64,000 nucleotides of DNA from Amoebidium appalachense (Eukaryota; Ichthyosporea). The notes under the pieces are model-generated. The model made no database searches. It saw nothing but the letters and a program-made list of their open reading frames with translations, and had not been told where the DNA came from. The stretch covers positions 2,790,001-2,854,000 of the forward strand of contig CAVNZM010000004.1 of assembly GCA_963693365.1 (NCBI GenBank), in the 5' to 3' direction. A program made the translations under genes and the position numbers. Positions 1 to 9,609 of the stretch are shown one piece after another (position 1 is the stretch's first letter; each line of letters begins with the position of its first letter).

Positions 1-473
1 TAGGAAATTTTATTAAGTAGCCCACAGAGCCACTCACCTCAGCCACTGGCCCCGTTTTAAAAAAAATGCAGCTCTGTTATAACAAAACGTGCAGTTAGGA
101 TGATAATTATTCCCTCGAGCTCAAAAATTCTACAAACAGACAAACGTTGAAAAGCAACCGAGGCTGTCCGACGTCGACTGAAAAGCTAGGCATTTTTTCA
201 TTTCTGAAACTTTCATCGCATCTACCCCATTTAAAAGCCTTTCTTTGTATACAGTTTTCCATTCGTTATTAAAACTTAGTAAGTTTGTTAAATAATGAAA
301 ATTGAACTGCACGGGTGGTTATGTCAATGGGCATCCTAGAATTTTTTTGGTTGCTACGGCCTGCCAGCTTCAGAATGTTGTCAGTCTCGTGTTTGTCTCA
401 ACCTTCTGGTGCCATCAGACTTCGCAAAGTTTTTTTTACCTTTACTACATCTGATTTCCAAACAAACGCCAAA
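1..473. other. 5' flank and leader of the RAMP4 gene
   Basis: No separate gene is supported here. The reading frame of the RAMP4 CDS is open upstream to about 315 and contains in-frame ATGs at 321 and 327. A start there would add about 50 residues that the family does not have, so I treat the stretch as promoter and leader. No clear TATA box was found. Confidence 0.5.
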
Positions 474-677
474 ATGGTTTCCACCCCAAGAATGCGCGCT
501 GCTTCTGAGAAGTACAACAAGAACATCGAAAAACGCGGCAATGTGCAAGTAATCAAGAAGGAGGAAGACAGCAAGCTGCCCCTTGGACCCTACGTTCTTG
601 GTCTGCTTCTGTTTGTGGTTGTTGGGTCGGCACTCTTCCAAGCTCTTCAATCCATCCGTACGCCCGGGAGTGCATAA
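474..677 (+). CDS. SERP1: RAMP4/SERP1-type ER stress-associated translocon protein
   Basis: The CDS encodes a 67-residue tail-anchored protein of the RAMP4/SERP1 family. Family members sit at the ER translocon and help stabilise newly made membrane proteins during stress. The N-terminal half is basic and contains the family-type segment SEKYNKNIEKRGNV (about residues 11-24). It is followed by an acidic/lysine linker and one hydrophobic membrane segment starting at LGPYVLGLLLFVVVGSALF and ending in FQALQSIR, which is the family's C-terminal signature. Length matches the usual 65-66 residues. I chose the ATG at 474 because the family begins there and the context is AAAATGG. The CDS is uninterrupted, ends in TAA, and is the only intron-free very short gene here. 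Identity is confident; the position of any 5' UTR intron is not known. Confidence 0.93.
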   Translation: MVSTPRMRAASEKYNKNIEKRGNVQVIKKEEDSKLPLGPYVLGLLLFVVVGSALFQALQSIRTPGSA

Positions 678-2288
678 GCACACATACATATATGCTGAAA
701 GGGCGATGTTTTCATTCTCTCAACTGTGTGTGGGCTGAGAGTTGCATCCTGGGGACGTCGGAGTGGTTTTCTACTGCAAAACTCGGGGTTCCTGGAGGGT
801 AATGTCGAGCTCGGTGGGGCATTGAAACGTCAACACGGTGTGTTACAAGTTAAAAATCTCTGTTGACAGTATGAACGGTGTGATTGTGCTTATAAAATAG
901 TTTTTCTTGGTTTGGGATTTAAGTAGAAAATATCATCGTAGCCCAGACATTTCATGGGAGGGTTTTTAAAGAGCGTCGTGTGCTTTATACCCTTGTTCTG
1001 AAGTATGATGAACTTGGAGGGAAGACGATCTGCAGTATATAGAGGCACATACACCCGGAAATTTGGTGAAGCAATAAGAGAACATGGCTCTGTAATGAAC
1101 TTGAAGCAAACTGACAGTCGTTTCGAGGCGGAGGAAATGAACTGCACCAAGAGCCCAGAGGGCCTGTTTTCTTTGCTGTACTTTCTATTAGTAAAGCAAA
1201 GGCCTTTCCGTCAAAACTTACACACAAGCTTTGGCATCAGAAGACTCGGGCAAGAAATAGACATATTGCTATACTGGGCATTGCCTTGTTCGTCGGTTGT
1301 GTGTTCTGGGTGATAGGGAACGCCATGATGGTTCTGACGGTGTGTGCATTGCCTCTCTAATTAGCATGATGGTTACAAGTGTTACGTGGCCCCTTTCAAT
1401 GGCACATATTCTTGGATAGAGGTGTGTCAGTGTGTTCACTCAGAAGGCAGGCAGGATAGGCGCCCAGAGGGGTGGGGGGTGTTGGCTGGGGAGGCAGAAG
1501 ATTGCACGTGCACCACGCACAGCGGCGTCGTCGCGCCAGTAGTGGGCATAGTAGGGTTCAGGGCCCCGGAGTGCCATTGCTTTTTTCTTTTTTCCTTTTT
1601 TTCCTCTGAAAGAGGGGGGGGGGGGGGTTATGCATCATCTGAGACGGTTGAAACTGAGAAAGGGGGGAGGGGGGGGGGGGGAGGACAAGGACTCGAAGTT
1701 CTTTGATCCAGGGAGGTTATGTTCCTACCCCCCCCTTCTTTCCCATCACCACTCCTACTACACGCACGTTTCAAATGCAGAGGGAGTTCGAAGGAAGGCT
1801 GTGGTGTCACGGGGGGATGGACTTTAATTAACTAGAGAATTAATCAGGAAAACCTTGCTTGGCCCTCGAACGGATGTGTACACAGTAGGGAGCCAGTGAG
1901 AGCTCGAGAGGGGTTGGTCATGTCGGAAAGAATGTAGCCCAACGTGCAAATTGATGGGAGATTAGGGGTTTCTAGCCCGCACACTCTAGATGTTCGTAGT
2001 GGGGGGCCCCTCGGCAACGCAGCAAAGAGCGACTCAAATACGGAACTGTCAATTGGAAAGTAGTCATGACAGTACAGAGAGCACTCAGAAGGTAGAGCAG
2101 GACCAAATTTATTTATCTCATTTCAAAAGGACCAGGTTTATTAATATATATATACGTGCATTTTACATACATATACAGTATTCTCTCAGGTTTAGCTACT
2201 GAACATTTCCAAGAACGTCCCCAGACCCCTTCCTTTCACCCAGGACTCAGACCAGTCACACATCAACCGTACACATGTTGAACCAAAC
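678..2288. other. Intergenic spacer between RAMP4 and the EF-hand gene
   Basis: These 1.6 kb hold the 3' UTRs of the two convergent genes and simple G-rich runs at about 1612-1627 and 1661-1683. Short open frames here lack coding-like composition. An AATAAA on the minus strand (2108-2113) is a plausible poly(A) signal for the EF-hand gene, about 180 nt past its stop. Confidence 0.5.
2108..2113 (-). terminator. Putative poly(A) signal AATAAA of the EF-hand gene
   Basis: AATAAA reads on the minus strand about 180 nt downstream of the stop codon of the EF-hand gene. Confidence 0.45.
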
Positions 2289-2708
2289 CTACTGCTTATC
2301 AAGAGCACCAAGCACGGCAAAGAACACCAGCGGGCGCAGGAACTCGGCAAACTCTTTCTTGTCAATGGTGCCGCTCTTGTCAGTGTCAAACTCGGCAAGA
2401 AACCTATCCAGCTCTCCCTGAACCACATCGTCCGGGATATCCATCTTGCTCTGGTCAACTTCTGGGTTGTTCTCGGCAATCATCTTTGCAATTCCAGCCA
2501 GGGTGTCCTTGACAACAGGCCGGAGCTCATCTTTGTCCAGCGAACCGCTCTTGTCCTTGTCCAGTTCAGCGAAGGCCTCCTCCACCATGGCGGGCAGCTG
2601 CTCCTCCACAACGGTGGCAATGATGCCAACTAGTTGCTCGCCCTTCATCTGAGCGATCGCGGCGCGAGTTGCCTCCTCGTCGGCAATAGCGGGCTTGTTG
2701 TCAGCCAT
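2289..2708 (-). CDS. Two-EF-hand calcium-binding protein
   Basis: The single exon encodes 139 residues. Two canonical EF-hand loops are visible. The first, DKDKSGSLDKDE, is near residues 50-61; the second, DTDKSGTIDKKE, is near residues 107-118. Both have Asp at positions 1, 3 and 5, Gly at 6 and Glu at 12, so both should bind calcium. The loops are separated by a long acidic helical stretch. There is no signal peptide or membrane segment, so the protein is probably cytosolic. It is too divergent from calmodulin (four loops) or centrin to be named further, and its partner is unknown. The start ATG lies 73 nt downstream of a TATA box, and the gene is head-to-head with the cyclophilin gene. The stop is TAG. 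Confidence 0.9.
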   Translation of the reverse strand: MADNKPAIADEEATRAAIAQMKGEQLVGIIATVVEEQLPAMVEEAFAELDKDKSGSLDKDELRPVVKDTLAGIAKMIAENNPEVDQSKMDIPDDVVQGELDRFLAEFDTDKSGTIDKKEFAEFLRPLVFFAVLGALDKQ

Positions 2709-3130
2709 TTTTTTGTTAGTTTAGACGAGAAGAGAAGAGTTTTTCCTACCTGACAAAAAGAAGGAGAAATTTTTGTCGTATTTATACCTGGGCAAGTTCT
2801 TGGCGCGCTATGCCATTGGCTGTAAAATTACCAATGAATATTTGCTCAAATATTTGACATTCATGGGGCGTGACTTTACAACGGTTGCTATAGATTTGCA
2901 CACAATAATTCTGGAATGAACCAATAATTGGCATTATACAGGGTTAAAACATATTTCAAACGCTAAAAAAGGTAGAAAGCCACTGCCGAAATATGTCGAG
3001 AGAGTGGCGAGCCACTCAAACAGCCGCTGAGGGGGCCAAAAGTTTCGTTTTTTTTTTCTGTTGTTGCACACAGTGCATAGCCCTTGGCTTCTCAAACACC
3101 ACTTCTTCTTTTATAGACAATAGATATAAA
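2709..3130. promoter_or_regulatory. Shared (bidirectional) promoter region, EF-hand gene and cyclophilin gene
   Basis: Only 422 bp separate the two divergent start codons. A TATAAA box on the minus strand (2781-2786) serves the EF-hand gene. CCAAT-type pentamers occur at 2815-2819 (inverted), 2831-2835, 2921-2925 and 2927-2931 (inverted). NF-Y-like factors would be expected to bind such sites, which is inference. A clear TATA for the cyclophilin side at the usual distance was not found. Confidence 0.6.
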
Positions 3131-6069
3131 ATGTTTGGAAAGATTCTTTGCCTTTTTGCGGCTGCTTTCGCAGCCGTAAATGTTGTCGTTGCGGCCGAGG
3201 AGCCCAAGGTGACCCACAAGGTCTATTTCGACATCACTATCGGAGGTGCCGTGTTCCCCCACCACCACCTCATCCCCACCCCCACCCTCACCCCCCCTCT
3301 CCTTCTCCCCATCTCCCTACTCCCTCCCCCCGTTTGCTCCTTTTTCCTCCTCTACCTAGTTAGTTACTTGGGAGAATGTAACTGATTGGGGACATGTTCT
3401 TTGCGTGCAAGTGTCCTCTTTTTTTGAATGCATCATCCCTGGTTCTGTTTGTGTGTTGTGCCGAAACTGCTGTGCCAGCTGTGGGAAATTCCGGTACGAT
3501 AGGGTGCTCTTTTGATTTGGCGCTTTACGGTTGGCACGCTGTGTTGGGCCCATTTTTTGAGAAGGACACATTCTCTCCCCCTTTCTGTCGTGCTCTTCAC
3601 TATCTTCAGTTGCTCACTCTCTCTTCTCACTTTGTCTATTTCTTTTCACACACACACACACACACCTCTCTCTCTCTCTCTCTCTCTCTCTGTTTGTGTG
3701 TCTGCCCCTTGCTCCTTCTCTTTCTTTCCTCCCTCCCTGCTTTTGTGGAGGCATAGAACCCCTCTGACGATGGGCTCTGTTCAAGTGTCTTCTGCCTGCA
3801 CGCTTAAGTTGTTTGAATTTAGGTTTCCCACTTTTGTGACGTTTTGTTGTTGCTCTTTGTTGTCTCCTGCTCTTTGTTGTCTCCTCCATATTTCCAACCC
3901 TCTAACGCATACATCACCCCCCCCCCCCCCCCCCAACCCGCCTGCCCCTCAATCACACACACCACCACCATTCACCCCTTCCCCCCCCCCCCCCCCAAAA
4001 AAAAAAAAAAAACAAAACAAAAAAAACGGCCTTTTATTTGATCCCCATGCCTCCCCCTGCTTCTCCTTCCTAGGTCTCTATGCTCTTTCCAGCATCCCCC
4101 CCCCCCCCCCCCCCCCCCCCCCTTTCTTGCTTCTGCTTACTGCTGCAACTTTAACCCCCGGCCTTTCCCACTGCCCTTGCCTGCATAAGCAACCCTGCTC
4201 GTCTCTGATCAAGACGGGTGACCTACCCATGTTCAAGTGAAACAGTATCTGAGTTGGGTTTCGTTAACGAGGTGAATAGGTCGAAACTCGGGTACTGTGG
4301 ATGACGTGGGCCCCCCCTGAGGATGGGCTCTGCTTATTATGCATACTCTTTATGTATGGCTTGCATTCTGCATCGTGTTATCCGTTTGTTCTTGTGTACT
4401 TCGTACTTTTTGACGCATTCAAACCCCCCCCACGTGTCTCCTCCGCCTTCATGCCCATTCCCTTGCTCTTAGCTCCCTTTTCACTTTCTTCCCCCCCCTC
4501 CCCCCCCCCCCTTCCCCTCCTTCTACTTGCGCCTCCCACATATTCATTTTCCATTCCGACTAACCCGCTGACCAATACATTACACAGGTGAGGCCAAGGG
4601 ACGTGTCGTGTTGGGTCTCTTTGGTGATGTTGTGCCCAAGACGGCCGAGAATTTCCGCACACTGGCCACTGGGGAGAAGGGGTTTGGCTACAAGGGGTCC
4701 ACCTTCCACCGTGTGATCAAGCAGTTCATGATCCAGGGTGGTGACTTCACTCGGTATGCAAGCCCTCCATCCCACCCCTCTTTTTGGGTGAATGGTTCGA
4801 AATTCGGGTACTGTGGATGATGTGAGCCTCCCCTGGGGATAGGCTCTGTGTATTAATGTGTGTATTCTTCATGTGTGGTTTGCACTCTGCATTGTGTTGT
4901 CCGATGTAAATGTATACTTCGTACTCAATTGCCCCTCCCCCCGCCCCCCGGAGTCCTCCCGGAGTTCCTTGCCTCCTCGTATATGTGTGCGCATGCGATT
5001 CCACGAATGTACATGTGCGCGCGCACACACGCACACACACACACACACACACACACCCTCACTCGCTCTTGCACACACTTCAGTACAGATTGACATCCTT
5101 ATCATGTATCATGTACAACGGGTCTTGTTTTTTTATGCCCAATTATTTGTTTTTTGCTTTGTTGCTCTTGTGTGCCCTGTATTATGGTTGCCAGACACAC
5201 ATACACGCACACGCACACCCACGGGGTGGCTGGCACTCGTATGCACGGATTAGAAGTACAAGAGATAAATTTCAATGACACGCCTTGTTCTCGTTTTCAG
5301 GCTAATACAGCGGGTGTGTGGTTATCATAATGGTTGTGGATGCTGCTGATTTGATGTGTGTCACGGTGTTGCTATGTAGCACGCACGTGTGCTTTTTCAA
5401 CCAACTGTGCGTGTGTAATGGTACCATACGTGATTCGGAATTTTGGTGGGCGCTGCACGGTGCATCCATCAAAAAGTTGGTTGTGACTGTTTGTGGAAAT
5501 TTCCTTTATGTTTAGAGAGAGAGAGAGAGTGTGTGTGTGTGTGTGTGTGTGTTGGGAGGGGGGAGGGGGGGGGGGGGTAGCGCTCAGCCGGTCATGCCCG
5601 TCCCCTTTTCACGTGCTTGTCTTCTATTATTAGCATGCTCCCACACTCGTGCCAACAACAACAACAACAAACCCCTCCCCAATTAAGAGAAAAGTGTAAA
5701 CTTGTATCTCTGGCCTTCCACTTCCTACCCATCATACCGTTTCTGACCTTTCCCCACCTTTTTTTTCCGTGCAGCCACGATGGTACAGGTGGCAAGTCCA
5801 TCTACGGTGAACGTTTTGACGATGAGAACTTCAAGCTCAAGCACGACAAGCCCTTCCTGCTGTCCATGGCTAACGCTGGCCGCAACACAAACGGGTCTCA
5901 GTTTTTCATTACCACCGTGCTCACCCCCTGGTTGGATGGGCGTCACGTGGTGTTCGGGAGGGTTCTCGAAGGTCAGGATATCATCACGGCGATTGAGAAT
6001 GGCGCTACCGGTGCAAGGGATAAGCCTGCGAAGGAGGTGAAGATTGCTGACTGCGGCGAGTTGAAGTAA
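3131..6069 (+). CDS. PPIB: Secretory-pathway cyclophilin (peptidyl-prolyl isomerase, cyclophilin B type)
   Basis: Three exons, 3131-3245, 4588-4753 and 5775-6069, join in phase to give 191 residues. The first about 21 residues ([21 protein letters not shown]) form a signal peptide, so the enzyme enters the ER. The rest is a complete cyclophilin domain: [10 protein letters not shown], then [20 protein letters not shown], then [17 protein letters not shown] with the catalytic Arg of FHR, then [36 protein letters not shown], and [12 protein letters not shown]. The tryptophan that contacts cyclosporin is present. The C-terminus ends in IADCGELK, close to vertebrate cyclophilin B, with no clear KDEL. 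It should catalyse cis-trans isomerisation at proline in secretory proteins. Both introns obey GT-AG, exceed 1 kb and carry copies of the intronic repeat family. Confidence 0.95.
3763..3782 (+). repeat. Short copy of the intronic repeat (core only), cyclophilin intron 1
   Basis: Contains GATGGGCTCTGTT, the start of the repeat core. The rest of the core is not recognisable. It is in sense orientation to its host gene. Confidence 0.4.
4190..4423 (+). repeat. Full copy of the intronic repeat family (modules A and B), cyclophilin intron 1
   Basis: Module A (4190-4307) includes GAGTTGGGTTTCGTTAACGA and ACTCGGGTACTGTGGATGA. Module B (4316-4423) begins TGAGGATGGGCTCTGCTTAT and continues through a GCATACTCTTTATG segment and TGTACTTCGTACT to GCATTCAAA. 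C-tracts flank it on both sides. It is in sense orientation to the gene. Similar copies occur in introns of other genes in this window. Confidence 0.75.
4787..4931 (+). repeat. Intronic repeat copy (A and B modules), cyclophilin intron 2
   Basis: ATTCGGGTACTGTGGATGA ends module A and GGATAGGCTCTGTG opens module B, which later shows TTTGCACTCTGCATTGTG and ATACTTCGTACTC. It is in sense orientation and C-tracts follow. Confidence 0.72.
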
Positions 6070-6441
6070 TTTAAAACATATGGAGGGTGTTTGTGTGCAC
6101 GTGTATAAGTGCACGTGTGTGTGGTGTGGGTGTGGGTGTGTGGGGGTTGATGAATGGCGCCTATGTCATCACCTATTTGAAATCGCTCGGGCGTTGTGCA
6201 TGGCAATCTGTGCCACAAACATTTTCTTTTTGTAATCGAAGGATGCTGGGCATCTTGGTGGTTTATAAACAGGCCAATAAATTGCTGCTCACTTTCCGAA
6301 CTATCCGATTTGATTCCGGCATGCATACCCACCCCCTCTCCCCCCTCCCCCACTTTTTTTTTTTGTTTGTTTGTTTCCGGGCCCCGATAGAGGGGGCCCC
6401 GAGGGGGGGGGGGGGGGGGGGAAGAAAGAAAGAGTCACCAT

Positions 6442-6477
<36 letters not shown>

Positions 6478-6771
6478 AGCGTTGCACTGAACAACAACAA
6501 CAACCACCACCACCACCAGTTTGTTCCCTCTCGGATCCTTCCGCGCTCCGCCCTCCTCAGACACACATGTCACGTACACATTCACAGACGGATCCTTCTT
6601 TCTCTCTGCACGTGTGTGTGGTGTGTGAGTGTGTGATGTGTCACTACACAGTGCGTGTGTGTACACGTGTATGGGAGGGGAGGGAGGGAGGGGGGGGGGG
6701 GGGGGGGGCGGGGCCCCGGGGGCGAAGAGCGCTGGACACGTGCCCGGATCGGGAGGGAGTGAGATTGGACG

Positions 6772-6808
<37 letters not shown>

Positions 6809-6818
6809 GGGAGAGGAA

Positions 6819-6852
<34 letters not shown>

Positions 6853-7382
6853 CCTCAGGGGCAAGTCTAGATAACATGAGACAAAGCTGGGGAGCTCGGA
6901 TGAAACATGTTACGAGAGAGCTATCATAAAGGAACTCGAGAGGGGGAAATAGAGAGGGCAGGGAGATGGAGAGAGAAGCGGACTCCGGGAGCAAGGTTGA
7001 AGTTAGCCTAATATGGAGGGGGGGGGGGGGGGGGGGGGGGGGAGGGGGGGAGGGGGGGAGGGGAGAGGGGAGGAAGGGAAGAATGATTCGGTGAATTCTG
7101 TTTGGGTGTGCGGATATATATATATGTCGCCGTGAACTTCGGTTGCAATTGGTCCGCGTGGTGCTCTGCTGACCCATATCTGGCAATCGATCAGTGACGG
7201 TCCCGGCCCGGAACGAATTCCGAATTCCCGAGGTTTAGTGTCGTCATAGCGATCTTGTACGCGTGCAAGGATACCCTAAATTTTGATATCAAATGCATAA
7301 ACTTAGAATATACTCAAAAGAAAAAAAAAAATATACTCATCTTATTTGGCTAACAACCGAGAATAGCTTAAAAAAAGAAAAA
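6070..7382. other. Spacer with extreme poly-C/poly-G runs downstream of the cyclophilin gene
   Basis: A putative AATAAA lies at 6276-6281, 207 nt past the cyclophilin stop. Long G runs occur near 6404-6420, 6690-6708, 6773-6802, 6820-6849 and 7018-7042, and a C run near 6445-6478. No gene is supported; open frames across the runs translate only to homopolymers. Confidence 0.6.
6276..6281 (+). terminator. Putative poly(A) signal AATAAA of the cyclophilin gene
   Basis: AATAAA lies 207 nt downstream of the cyclophilin stop codon on the same strand. Confidence 0.55.
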
Positions 7383-7502
7383 ATGCTAACAAACGCAGAG
7401 GTAGAGGATCTTTTGCGCGGACAGGACATTGCGTCATATCCGAAGGCCTACGTAGACAGTTTTCGTTCGTTAGTGAAAGTGTTCATGTTTCTTTTCGACT
7501 GA
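7383..7502 (+). other. Possible first exon of the F-box/LRR gene
   Basis: An ATG at 7383 opens a 39-codon frame (MLTNAEVEDLLRGQDIASY near its start) with coding-like composition. GT dinucleotides near 7460-7470 could serve as donors. It lies about 2.1 kb upstream of the F-box exon with no other start between them. The sequence in between resembles the other introns, including a sense copy of the intronic repeat. I could not settle the donor that keeps phase, so the link is an inference. Confidence 0.35.
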
Positions 7503-8074
7503 GTATTCAATTGATGAGGTCTAACTGTACACTGTATACTTTCTCGCGTCTCTCCGGAGCCCTTTTCCACTTTATTTTTGAATAGCATGAATACCTTTTC
7601 GGCACTTTGCATTTAAGTAGGCGTTGCAGTATATGATCCCGTGCATCACAGGGTTTCAAGCGCATTTCCACACCAACCAAACATGGGGGGCATCACGAAA
7701 AACGATGGTGCCCTGGTTCCAGGCCCCCACACCAGCACACAAGGTATGTGTTGAGTTCTGTATAGCAGCTCGGCATTTTGAGTCATTGAAAGAGATGGCT
7801 GACGAAGTTCGGTGGCTCCATTATGATAAATTATCTTGCCGTCCTGCAAAATGCCTGCGTTGTGTCGCTCGGTATTGCTGCTGGCTTCCCCGGCTTGAGA
7901 GCTGCACAGTTGTCATCAGTTTGTTCTTCCTTGACTGCTCGAAAGCTTTGTGTTAGGACTGGGTTTAGGCACGTCTCTCTCTCGCCCTCTCTCTTTTTCT
8001 CTCTCTCTCTCTCTCTCCCCGGAGTCCTTCCGTCCCTCACTCGCCCTCCCTCCCTAGCCCCTCCTCAGAGAGTT

Positions 8075-8105
<31 letters not shown>

Positions 8106-8451
8106 CTCCCCCAACCCCCACCTTTCTGTCTCTCTCGGTCTCTCTCTCTTCCCTCCCCCCCTCCCCCTTCCTCTCTCTTCTCTCTCCCTCTCCCCCTCCT
8201 CTCCCCCCACCCTTCCCCGCGCCCCCCCCCCCCCCCCCCTCCCGGAACATGTCTTCCCTTTCCATCTCCGTGTTCCTTACGCCTTTTCCGACCCCCCCCC
8301 CCCCCCCCCCCCCCCCCCGACCCCCTCCTCTTCCCCCTCATGGGGCATGGTTGTTCTCTATCGTGCATCTGCTATCGCACATGCATTTTCTTTTGCTGCA
8401 TGCTGCATAAGTTGCCAATATACACTTTCACTTTTTTGCTCACATAGATAA

Positions 8452-8722
8452 CCCTGCTCGCCTTTGATGAAGGGTGACCCTTCTAATTTTGAGTGACGCT
8501 GTTACTTGAGCTGGGTTTCGTTATCAATATTAATAAGGAGGCTAAAGGGTCGAGAATCAGATGCTGTAAAATAACTTGAGTCCCCCTGAGGAAGGGTTCT
8601 GCTTATGTTGCATAGTGGTTGTCTTGTGTTGCTGACGTTGCATGCTTGAACGTTTGCCTTTGCTTGTGTCCTGCACCTGTTTCTCATCGCATAGTTGTAC
8701 TTCGTACCGTGCTCCACATTCT
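8452..8722 (+). repeat. Intronic repeat copy (A and B modules) upstream of the F-box exon
   Basis: Module A (about 8452-8573) shows GAGCTGGGTTTCGTTA. Module B (8586-8722) starts CTGAGGAAGGGTTCTGCTTA and shares TTTGCCTTTGC and GTGTCCTGCACC with the copy in the OPRT gene, so those two form a subfamily. It is sense relative to the F-box gene. Confidence 0.7.
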
Positions 8723-8962
8723 AGCACCCTCTCCCCTCCCCCTCTCTGTCCCTTCCCCTTCCCCCCTCCCTCCCCACCTCCTCCTCCCCCTCCCCCCCTC
8801 CCCCCGCCTGCCACCCTCTCCTGCCTGCCTGCTTCCCTCTCCCAACAAGCATATACCACTTGTTTGCCCTTTTCCATTCTCCTCTGTCGTTTCACAGCTG
8901 TGCGCTACCATTTGCACCGGCTAACAGTACAACAATCGTGGTTTTGTGCATCACTATACCAG

Positions 8963-8996
<34 letters not shown>

Positions 8997-9609
8997 TGGT
9001 TTCGGCAAAGCACCTGCAGCCCCCTCCCCCCCCCCCCCTCCCTCCCCCCCGGCGCTTCCTCCCTCCCCATCCCTGAGCACTGCATATGCACAACAATGGT
9101 TCCACAGCACCGTCGCAAACCTACATGTTCACGCACAGAGACACACCTCATGCATGAGCACACACACAGACTATCACGCACACACACACATATACAGCAT
9201 GCTGGCACTCGCGCACACACGCAGACACAGACACACATACATGAAGTATTGAAAGAGACACAGTTCCAGACACACATTACGCCTGCGCGGGCGCACACAC
9301 TCTCGGTTCACGTGCATCTTTTCAATACAAACACCACCAATCATCCACCTATCTGCCTACTGTAGTGTTTGTATGTTAATGCTTTTTTCGAGCACTTGGA
9401 ATAGTCCCACCTCAGATATTGCACGTTTCATGACAATTGTGTTAATCTGTGCATATGCACGTGCACACATCTTTCCTTCGACACCTGTTCATTCACGTGC
9501 GTGCTCTTTATATGGTCTCCTAAGCCGCATTTCCATACAAAATAGCAACCAATAGATCTCCACCGCTGCCTTGTCACGTGACTAATATATTAACCTTTGC
9601 ACACACAGA

